A stretch of 22,561 nucleotides of DNA from DATNFP01 sp035606335 (GTDB lineage Bacteria; Bacteroidota; Bacteroidia; Chitinophagales; Chitinophagaceae), in NCBI GenBank assembly GCA_035606335.1, contig DATNFP010000145.1, positions 1-22,561 on the forward strand, written 5' to 3'. The notes under the pieces are model-generated. The model was given only the letters and a program-made list of their open reading frames with translations. It had not been told where the DNA came from and searched no databases. Below, one piece after another: positions 16,262 through 22,561 of the stretch; position 1 is the stretch's first letter; each line of letters opens with the position of its first letter. The position numbers and the translations under genes are program-made.

Positions 16262-17281
16262 TTAATTGTAAGTGCTATTCTGCATTATTGCAGTATGAGC
16301 AGATATTTTTTTTAAAAGCGACCCTGATTCTGAAAAATTTAAGGTTTGACGGCCATCGCTAACAGCTTCTTCCGGGTTTTCATGTACCTCATAAATCAAA
16401 CCATCAGCACCCGCTATGATAGAGGCCAATGCTATGGCAGGAACAAATTCCCTGATGCCAATGCCATGTGATGGATCAGCAATTATAGGCAAATGTGTTT
16501 TTTCTTTTAGCAAAGGGATGGCATTGATGTCGAAAGTATTTCTATAAGCATTTTCGAAAGTCCTTATTCCTCTTTCACATAGCATTAATTTTTCATTGCC
16601 GCTTGAAAAAATATACTCTGCAGAATGTAATAGCTCATCTATGGTGCCGCTGATGCCCCGTTTTAGCAATACCGGTTTATCTACTTTGCCTAAGACATCC
16701 AACAAATTGAAATTTTGTGAATTTCTTGCACCGACCTGGAAAATATCAACATAGTCGTACATGCTTTCGATCTGTTCTATTTCCATGATTTCCGTTATAA
16801 TGCGGATACCGTACTGATTACAGATGTTGTGAAACATCTTCAATCCTTCTATGCCCATGCCACGAAAGGTATATGGCGAGCTTCTCGGTTTAAAAACACC
16901 GCCGCGCATTATTTTAATATTATTCTCAACAAGATGCTTTACAATTGATAGCACCTGCTCTTCGCTTTCTATGGCACATGGTCCAGCAATAATGGAGCAA
17001 CTGCCGTCACCAATAATTATATTATTTCCAAGATCAACCTGGCTTGTGGCTACCTTCCATTTTCTCGAGACCAATTTATAGCTATCTGATACTACATGTA
17101 CATCTTTGACGCCGCTTAGTGCCCCGATAAAGCGGATATCAATTTCATTTTTGCCATGACAAACAAGATAATATGCCTGCTGGGTAGTTACTTGTGTAAT
17201 GGTGTATCCGAGACTTTTTATTTTGTCAATAGTTTTTTGAATTTCAGGAGCGGATAACTGTTTATCAATTTGTACAATCAT
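16262..17281 (-). CDS. aroF: DAHP synthase, type I-beta with N-terminal ferredoxin-like regulatory domain
   Basis: 339 residues. It condenses phosphoenolpyruvate and erythrose 4-phosphate, the first step of the shikimate pathway. The N-terminal ~75 residues form a ferredoxin-like domain as in the Thermotoga maritima enzyme, where it mediates feedback control by Tyr/Phe. The barrel has GPCAIE with Cys102, MRGGVFKPRSSPY (125-137), KRG (207-209), and DPSHG with His272. Glu298 and Asp309 complete the metal ligands, at the same numbers I recall for the Thermotoga enzyme. No chorismate mutase domain follows, unlike the DAHPS-CM fusions known in Bacteroidota. The ATG overlaps the trpA stop by 4 nt, so it is the last gene of the trp operon and is co-controlled with tryptophan synthesis. 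Confidence 0.93.
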   Translation of the reverse strand: MIVQIDKQLSAPEIQKTIDKIKSLGYTITQVTTQQAYYLVCHGKNEIDIRFIGALSGVKDVHVVSDSYKLVSRKWKVATSQVDLGNNIIIGDGSCSIIAGPCAIESEEQVLSIVKHLVENNIKIMRGGVFKPRSSPYTFRGMGIEGLKMFHNICNQYGIRIITEIMEIEQIESMYDYVDIFQVGARNSQNFNLLDVLGKVDKPVLLKRGISGTIDELLHSAEYIFSSGNEKLMLCERGIRTFENAYRNTFDINAIPLLKEKTHLPIIADPSHGIGIREFVPAIALASIIAGADGLIYEVHENPEEAVSDGRQTLNFSESGSLLKKISAHTAIMQNSTYN

Positions 17282-18054
17282 GATCTGAATGATTTAATAA
17301 AACTCTGAATAGATAATTGAAGATCAGCATCCCCGCCTGCTATAGACCTGATAAAGCTGCTGCCAATGATGGCACCTGTTACATATTCATTTACGATCTC
17401 AAACTCGTGCTTGCTACTGATGCCAAACCCTGCTAAAACCTTATTTCGCAAAGGCAATTTTTTAATGCGATCGAGATATTGAAAATGGCTTTCTGTAAAA
17501 GCAATTTTGTTGCCGGTTGTGATTGGTGACGTGACCATATAAATAAATCCATCAGATAAGTCATCTATCATCTTAATTCTCTCTTCATTTGTTTGGGGTG
17601 TGATCATAAAGATCATTTTTAAACCGTAATATTTAAATGTGTATTTGTAACTGGCTTCATATACTGAAGTGGGAAGATCGGGAATAAGAATGCCATCTAT
17701 ACCACAATCTTTTGCTTTCTTACAGAAATTATTAATGCCGAATTGCATAATGGGATTAAAATATCCCATGAGAATAAGTGGTACTTGTGTATGCTGACGG
17801 ACATCTTTCAACTGATCGAAAAGAAGGGAAAGAGACATGCCATTCTTTAAAGCAATTTGGCTGCTTTCCTGTATTGTTGTCCCATCAGCTACAGGATCTG
17901 AAAATGGCATGCCGATCTCTATCATGTCGACCCCTTCGCAGGAAAGAATTTTAATAATATCTATTGTGCTATCAAGCGTTGGATGCCCGGCTGTAAAATA
18001 TATTGAGAGTATATTGTTTTCTTTCTTTTGAAATAATAATTCAATCCTGTCCAT
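17278..18054 (-). CDS. trpA: Tryptophan synthase alpha subunit
   Basis: 258 residues, TIM barrel that splits indole-3-glycerol phosphate to indole and glyceraldehyde 3-phosphate and feeds indole to TrpB. The motif MIEIGMPFSDPVADG (44-58) carries the catalytic Glu46 and Asp57, equivalent to Glu49 and Asp60 in Escherichia coli. A phosphate-binding segment AGFGISS is present. There is no tryptophan residue in the protein. It overlaps trpB by 14 nt and the DAHP synthase gene by 4 nt. The first residues are shorter than in enterobacterial TrpA but the barrel is complete. Confidence 0.96.
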   Translation of the reverse strand: MDRIELLFQKKENNILSIYFTAGHPTLDSTIDIIKILSCEGVDMIEIGMPFSDPVADGTTIQESSQIALKNGMSLSLLFDQLKDVRQHTQVPLILMGYFNPIMQFGINNFCKKAKDCGIDGILIPDLPTSVYEASYKYTFKYYGLKMIFMITPQTNEERIKMIDDLSDGFIYMVTSPITTGNKIAFTESHFQYLDRIKKLPLRNKVLAGFGISSKHEFEIVNEYVTGAIIGSSFIRSIAGGDADLQLSIQSFIKSFRS

Positions 18055-19231
18055 TTTTTTGGTGTTTTATATAAGTGTCTAAATCTTTATCTCCTCTACC
18101 TGAGAGACATATAACTATGCGTTGATCATTTTTGAATTTTATGCTATCTAAAGCTGCCAGTGCGTGAGCTGTTTCCAATGCGGGAATAATCCCTTCGAGC
18201 TGCATGAGCCTGTAAGCAGCAGTCAGTGCTTCTTCATCGGTTGCAGTGATATACTCGGCTCTTTTTGTTTTAAATAAATGTGCATGTAATGGCCCGATGC
18301 CCGGATAATCCAACCCGGCAGAAATACTATATGGCTCTATAATTTGTCCGTCATTTGTCTGCATCAGGTAAGTTTTGCTGCCATGAATGATGCCTGGTCT
18401 TCCATGTGCTAAGGTAGCTGCTGTTTTAGTGGAATTTAAACCCATGCCGGCTGCCTCTACCGCAATTAGCTTTACCATATCATTGTTTAAAAAGTGAAAG
18501 AAAGCGCCGGCTGCATTACTGCCGCCTCCTACACATGCTATGACTGTGTCGGGATAATCTCTGCCTGTTTTCTCTTTTAGTTGCGACGCGATTTCTTTAC
18601 TTATTATACTTTGGAAATGCGTAACGATGTCAGGATAGGGATCGGGGCCAACTACCGAGCCGATTATGTAATGTGTTTGTTCTGGATTATTAATCCAATC
18701 TCTTATAGCCTCGTTTGTGGCATCCTTCAATGTTTTACTGCCATTTGTAACCGGTATGACCTCTGCTCCAAGCAGCTTCATTCGATCTACATTAGGATAT
18801 TGACGAGCCATGTCTGTTTCACCCATATAAACGATACATTTCATATTCATTAAAGCACAAACGGTAGCAGTGGCTACACCATGTTGTCCCGCCCCCGTCT
18901 CAGCAATGATGCGACTTTTCCCCATTCTTTTAGCCAACAAGATCTGCCCGATAGTATTATTTATTTTATGTGCTCCGGTATGGTTCAGATCCTCTCTTTT
19001 GAGATAAATATTTGTATTATAATAGTGAGACAATCTTTTTGCGAAATACAATGGAGAAGGCCTGCCTACATAATCTTTTAGTAAGCTGTCGAGCTCATTA
19101 TGAAATAGCGGGTCCTTAATTATTTCTTTGTAATTGTCTTTTAATGCGACAACATTTGCATGTAGCATTTCCGGGATAAATGCACCGCCAAATATCCCAT
19201 AATATCCGTGTTCATCAATTTCGTATCTCAT
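18041..19231 (-). CDS. trpB: Tryptophan synthase beta subunit
   Basis: 396 residues from the ATG at 19231. The frame continues to a TTG 8 codons upstream, but the ATG gives the normal start MRYEIDEHGYYGIFGGAF. It is a PLP enzyme that condenses indole with serine. Lys89 in NHTGAHKINN is the PLP lysine, Glu111 in AETGAGQHG the catalytic acid, GGGSN (235-239) the phosphate-binding loop, and a C-terminal SGRGDKD motif is present. It overlaps trpF by 17 nt and trpA by 14 nt, so translation is probably coupled, as suits the alpha2beta2 complex. Confidence 0.97.
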   Translation of the reverse strand: MRYEIDEHGYYGIFGGAFIPEMLHANVVALKDNYKEIIKDPLFHNELDSLLKDYVGRPSPLYFAKRLSHYYNTNIYLKREDLNHTGAHKINNTIGQILLAKRMGKSRIIAETGAGQHGVATATVCALMNMKCIVYMGETDMARQYPNVDRMKLLGAEVIPVTNGSKTLKDATNEAIRDWINNPEQTHYIIGSVVGPDPYPDIVTHFQSIISKEIASQLKEKTGRDYPDTVIACVGGGSNAAGAFFHFLNNDMVKLIAVEAAGMGLNSTKTAATLAHGRPGIIHGSKTYLMQTNDGQIIEPYSISAGLDYPGIGPLHAHLFKTKRAEYITATDEEALTAAYRLMQLEGIIPALETAHALAALDSIKFKNDQRIVICLSGRGDKDLDTYIKHQKNGQD

Positions 19232-19835
19232 GTATAAATGATTTGATTTTATCAATGTTTTTTAATCCTGGCTCTATTTCAAATTTGCTATTGATATCAA
19301 TGGCCATAAATGACGGATGATTTAACTCTAATATTGGCTTTACATTTTCCAGGCAGATACCGCCACTTAGAAAAAAGCTTTTTTCCAGTGTGTAGTTATT
19401 GAGCAATTCCCAATCAAAAACCTGTCCACTTCCTCCGTAATCCTGAGAAGGAGAATCGAAAAGGAAGTGATCGCATACATCCTGATAATCTTTTAAAATA
19501 TTAAAATCAAAAGAATGAGTGATATGAAAAGATTTTACTATGGGAGCTAACTTCCTTACATTCTCACAAAATTGTGGCGTTTCATTTCCATGAAGCTGTA
19601 TTATATCAAGCCCAAAATCTTTTACAATAGCTGTTATGACGCTCTTGTCCTCATCTACGAAAACGCCAACTTTTTTTACTTCCTTTATCAGTAGTGTATA
19701 TGATGGTAAAAGTCTTTCATTACCGACATATCGTTTTGAGCCTTTGTAAAATATAAATCCAATGTAATCGGGTGCCAGTTGAATAACGGATTGGATATTG
19801 CTGATGTATTTGAGACCACAAACTTTAATTTTCAT
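19215..19835 (-). CDS. trpF: Phosphoribosylanthranilate isomerase
   Basis: 206 residues, small TIM barrel performing the Amadori rearrangement of phosphoribosylanthranilate. The catalytic cysteine is in KVCGL (Cys6). VGVFVDED, IIQLHGNE and the phosphate-loop LSGGI are family motifs. The acidic segment AIDINSKFEIEPG near the C-terminus contains the catalytic aspartate region; it reads DINSKFE rather than the common DVSSGVE. TrpF is a separate protein here, not fused to TrpC as in enteric bacteria. It overlaps trpC by 11 nt and trpB by 17 nt. Confidence 0.95.
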   Translation of the reverse strand: MKIKVCGLKYISNIQSVIQLAPDYIGFIFYKGSKRYVGNERLLPSYTLLIKEVKKVGVFVDEDKSVITAIVKDFGLDIIQLHGNETPQFCENVRKLAPIVKSFHITHSFDFNILKDYQDVCDHFLFDSPSQDYGGSGQVFDWELLNNYTLEKSFFLSGGICLENVKPILELNHPSFMAIDINSKFEIEPGLKNIDKIKSFIHEIRN

Positions 19836-20625
19836 GAACAGGCTGTTTTAATTGCTTAATAAAATCGCCGCAGGATCTTTCCGGTAAGCTGTTTCTCATA
19901 AACTGTTCTCCAATGAGTAGCCCATCGTAGCCTGCATCTATTAGTTCTGATGCGATATGAGGTGTGGTGATACCGCTTTCTGATATTTTGACAAAGTCCG
20001 AAGGCAGATAAGGCAATAAATCAATTGAGTTTTTAAAATCGGTTTTGAAAGTGCTGAGATCCCTGTTGTTGACTCCAATAATGTCAATAAAAGGATTGAT
20101 CGCTTTAAGCTCTTTTCTGCTATGAATTTCCAGGATGACCTCTAATTGGAATGATCTTGCGAAACGAGCGATCTCTTTAATTCGTTGTGCAGGCAGAACA
20201 GATGCAATAAGTAAAATAGCATCCGCACCAATGGAACGCGCTTCGATAACCTGGTACTCGTTGATAATGAAATCTTTTCTGAGGATAGGACAATAATTGT
20301 ATTTTCTTGCAATGGTGAGATCACTATTTTGTCCGCCAAAAAAAAGCTCATCAGTCAGTACAGATAAGGCACTGGCTCCCGCCTGCATATATCCGATAGA
20401 TGTTTTTTCAATTGACGCATACTTATTAATAATGCCTTTGGACGGGGACTTCCTTTTTATCTCTGCGATTATGCCGCTTTTGTCTTTTCTTGTTATATAG
20501 TTGCTCAACGATACGGTGGGTGCTTTAAAATGCAATGACCGTTCTAATAATTTAGCAGGATATAGTGTTTCACGTTCTGCAACTTCATTTTTTTTATGAG
20601 CAATTATTTGTTCCAGTATATTCAT
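19825..20625 (-). CDS. trpC: Indole-3-glycerol-phosphate synthase
   Basis: 266 residues, TIM barrel that closes the indole ring by decarboxylating CdRP. AEIKRKSPSKG (54-64) carries the conserved Glu/Lys of the active site. LRKDFIINEYQ (115-125) provides the catalytic lysine Lys117, GVNNRDL (184-190) and SESGI (215-219) are further motifs, and LIGE (237-240) closes the phosphate site. No tryptophan residue is present. The ATG lies 2 nt after the trpD stop and the end overlaps trpF by 11 nt. Confidence 0.96.
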   Translation of the reverse strand: MNILEQIIAHKKNEVAERETLYPAKLLERSLHFKAPTVSLSNYITRKDKSGIIAEIKRKSPSKGIINKYASIEKTSIGYMQAGASALSVLTDELFFGGQNSDLTIARKYNYCPILRKDFIINEYQVIEARSIGADAILLIASVLPAQRIKEIARFARSFQLEVILEIHSRKELKAINPFIDIIGVNNRDLSTFKTDFKNSIDLLPYLPSDFVKISESGITTPHIASELIDAGYDGLLIGEQFMRNSLPERSCGDFIKQLKQPVHEN

Positions 20626-20627
20626 GG

Positions 20628-21617
20628 TCAGTTATTTATTATTTTCTTAAAAGATTGATATGCCTTACCCGATTGCAGTGATTCCTTTGCCATTTCAAAA
20701 CATTCATAAAGTGATTTGTCGGGATATGCGCAATGAATAGCTACTCCACTATTAACAATAGTCACCTGAGTTTGAGCGTATGTGCCTTTCCCTTGTAATA
20801 TTTTTAGAAAAATAGAGGCAGCATCCGCAATTGTATTGCCCGCGTTTAAATCGTGTGAATGTATTTGTTCAAAACCAATTTCATCAGGGTCTATTAATTG
20901 CTCTGTTCTATTTGACAATATCTTAAATGGGCAGGTTAATGATATCTCATCATAGCCGTCTGTGGAGTGGATGATCTTATATTGTAAGGATGTCTCCTGA
21001 AGGAGATAGTGATACATTCGCATTAATTCCAGATGGCTTACCCCTAACAGTTGTTTTGCAGGAGAAGCAGGATTAGTAATTGGGCCTAACAGATTAAAAA
21101 AGGTGCGCACACCCAACTTTTTTCTGATAGCTGACAAATTTTTCATTGCAGGGTGGAATAATGGAGCATGCAGAAAACAAATATTAGCAGACTCTAACTG
21201 ACGTCTTAATAAAGTGCAATCAGAAGAGAATGTATACCCCAAATACTCTAACAAATTTGATGATCCACTTATGGAAGATGCTGAGTAGTTGCCATGTTTA
21301 GCCACCTTTATACCGGCACCTGCAACAACAAAAGCTGAAACGGTTGAAATGTTAAAAGTGTTTTTACCATCGCCACCAGTGCCGACAATATCTATCACAT
21401 CAGCACCTTGCAGATCAACTTTGGTGCATAAATGCATCATTGCCTCCCGAAATCCTATCATTTCTTCTAATGTGGGATAGCGCATCAGATAAACAGATAA
21501 TAGGCTGGCTACCTCGCTTTCATTAAAGTCATTAACTGCTATTTGTAATAGCACATTATAGGCTTCAGTTTGGTCTAATGCCTGATGCTCATATAATTTG
21601 GATAATGTTTCTTTCAT
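20628..21617 (-). CDS. trpD: Anthranilate phosphoribosyltransferase
   Basis: 329 residues, normal for the monofunctional enzyme; it transfers phosphoribose from PRPP to anthranilate. GTGGDGKNTFNIST (79-92) is the PRPP-binding loop and KHGN (107-110) followed by SSISGSS is the anthranilate/PRPP site. GVRTFFNLLGPITNP matches the conserved family signature. The protein contains no tryptophan. The start lies 2 nt after the trpG stop and the stop 2 nt before trpC. TrpG is a separate gene rather than fused to TrpD. Confidence 0.96.
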   Translation of the reverse strand: MKETLSKLYEHQALDQTEAYNVLLQIAVNDFNESEVASLLSVYLMRYPTLEEMIGFREAMMHLCTKVDLQGADVIDIVGTGGDGKNTFNISTVSAFVVAGAGIKVAKHGNYSASSISGSSNLLEYLGYTFSSDCTLLRRQLESANICFLHAPLFHPAMKNLSAIRKKLGVRTFFNLLGPITNPASPAKQLLGVSHLELMRMYHYLLQETSLQYKIIHSTDGYDEISLTCPFKILSNRTEQLIDPDEIGFEQIHSHDLNAGNTIADAASIFLKILQGKGTYAQTQVTIVNSGVAIHCAYPDKSLYECFEMAKESLQSGKAYQSFKKIINN

Positions 21618-21619
21618 AC

Positions 21620-22186
21620 TTAAGAATTTAACCAGTTTGAGATAATCGTTTTGCCGGAAGGTGTCAAAATACTTTCCGGATGAAATTGTACACCAGTAAC
21701 GTCGTATACCTTATGACGGACAGCCATGATATTACCCTGATCATCTTCAGCTATTTTTTTCAAGACAGAAGGGAAGTTGCTATTGCTTACTACCCATGAG
21801 TGATAACGCCCTGCTTCGATATATTGTGGAAGCCCGGAAAATAGAGAGTCATCCATTGCCAGCTTTATTCTTGTTGCTACTCCATGAAAAACATTCTTTA
21901 AAATAATCAACTTTGCACCAAATGCTTCTCCTATGGCCTGATGCCCGAGACAGATGCCTAATATGCTTTTTGAGTGTGCATAATTTTTGATTATTTCAAG
22001 CAACAGACCTGCTTCAGATGGAATGCCCGGCCCCGGTGATAATAATATTTTATCATATGCAGCTACTTCTTGTATCGTTATTTGATCGTTTCTTTTCACA
22101 ATGGGTTCTTTTCCTGTAGTCTGCCTTATAAGCTGTACAAGATTGTATGTAAAGCTGTCGTAATTGTCGATGATGAGTATTCTCAT
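21620..22186 (-). CDS. trpG: Anthranilate synthase component II, glutamine amidotransferase
   Basis: 188 residues, class I glutamine amidotransferase that supplies ammonia to TrpE. The N-terminus MRILIIDNYDSFTYN, SPGPG (50-54), GICLGHQ with nucleophile Cys79, and VQFHPES with His169/Glu171 are diagnostic for the TrpG/PabA type. It could in principle serve aminodeoxychorismate synthase as well, but its position between trpE and trpD makes the tryptophan role clear. The ATG overlaps the trpE stop by 4 nt. Confidence 0.96.
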   Translation of the reverse strand: MRILIIDNYDSFTYNLVQLIRQTTGKEPIVKRNDQITIQEVAAYDKILLSPGPGIPSEAGLLLEIIKNYAHSKSILGICLGHQAIGEAFGAKLIILKNVFHGVATRIKLAMDDSLFSGLPQYIEAGRYHSWVVSNSNFPSVLKKIAEDDQGNIMAVRHKVYDVTGVQFHPESILTPSGKTIISNWLNS

Positions 22187-22561
22187 AAAACATTGGCCAT
22201 TTTTAATGCGTCCCTTAACGCGGCGAGTTTGTTGTTTACCTCTTGTAACTCATTTTCTTCAACAGACGATGCTCCAATACCAGCACCAGCCCGATAGAAA
22301 AGAGTATTGGTTTTACTTAGAAACGAGCGAATTAAAATTGCATGATCGAAATCTCCATTGAATCCCCAATAACCGATACTGCCACCATAAAATCCTCTAC
22401 TGTTTTTTTCATATTGGTCAATTAATTGTAGCGCTCTATATTTTGGAGCACCCGATAATGTGCCTGCCGGAAATGTGTCTGCAACTATTCTTAATTGACT
22501 GATATCTTCTATTGGATTCTCTCCAACAACCTCAGAAACAATATGAATAACATGAGAAAAT
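22183..22561 (-). CDS. trpE: Anthranilate synthase component I, C-terminal part
   Basis: Only the last ~125 residues are inside the window; the 5' part lies beyond the right edge. The sequence shows TFPAGTLSGAPK, the chorismate-binding signature, then GFYGGSIGYWGF and YRAGAGIGASSVEENE, the typical C-terminal end of TrpE-type chorismate-utilising enzymes. It ends with TGA overlapping the trpG ATG (ATGA). The N-terminal feedback site for tryptophan, and any trp leader upstream of it, cannot be seen. PabB would share these motifs, but the operon context supports TrpE. Confidence 0.94.
   Translation of the reverse strand, partial: FSHVIHIVSEVVGENPIEDISQLRIVADTFPAGTLSGAPKYRALQLIDQYEKNSRGFYGGSIGYWGFNGDFDHAILIRSFLSKTNTLFYRAGAGIGASSVEENELQEVNNKLAALRDALKMANVL

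Overview
The window looks like a chromosomal segment of a Bacteroidota bacterium, possibly of the Chitinophagales; the order-level guess is weak. Four things point there. The DNA is AT-rich. Most start codons lack a Shine-Dalgarno sequence. The his operon has a promoter of the Bacteroidota type (TTTG, then TATCTTTG). The genes also include paired Tat-type ferritin-like proteins and an outer-membrane barrel typical of the phylum. No tRNA, rRNA, CRISPR array or insertion sequence was seen, and no gene-free stretch exceeds 300 bases.

Left part, plus strand (1-4332): the C-terminal half of an outer-membrane beta-barrel protein runs in from outside the window. It is followed by a two-gene unit of exported ferritin-like (Ferritin_2) proteins ending at a clear intrinsic terminator, then a polytopic GT-C type glycosyltransferase.

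Middle, minus strand (4336-8843): a 1312-residue membrane-bound NRPS-like enzyme with the layout adenylation, thiolation, then three hexapeptide-repeat domains alternating with three pairs of membrane helices. This is the architecture of epsilon-poly-L-lysine synthetase (Pls) and the Pls/PosA family. It is followed after 23 nt by a GNAT acetyltransferase. Together they are a candidate locus for a cationic homo-poly(amino acid), and the most exciting item here.

Right part, minus strand (9125-22561): two complete-looking biosynthetic operons in tandem. The upstream one is trpE (partial)-trpG-trpD-trpC-trpF-trpB-trpA plus a feedback-domain DAHP synthase gene. The downstream one is hisG-hisD-hisC-hisB-hisH-hisA-hisF-hisIE, all ten histidine-pathway activities in canonical order and mostly joined by 4-nt ATGA overlaps. 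Between them lie only about 200 bases, holding a his promoter, a GTG-started leader peptide with five His codons in a six-codon run, and an attenuator. Its four segments are built from one repeated motif (CTTACC / GGTAAG) and give mutually exclusive 1:2, 2:3 and 3:4 hairpins. No terminator separates the DAHP synthase gene from the his promoter, so trp transcripts may enter the his attenuator.
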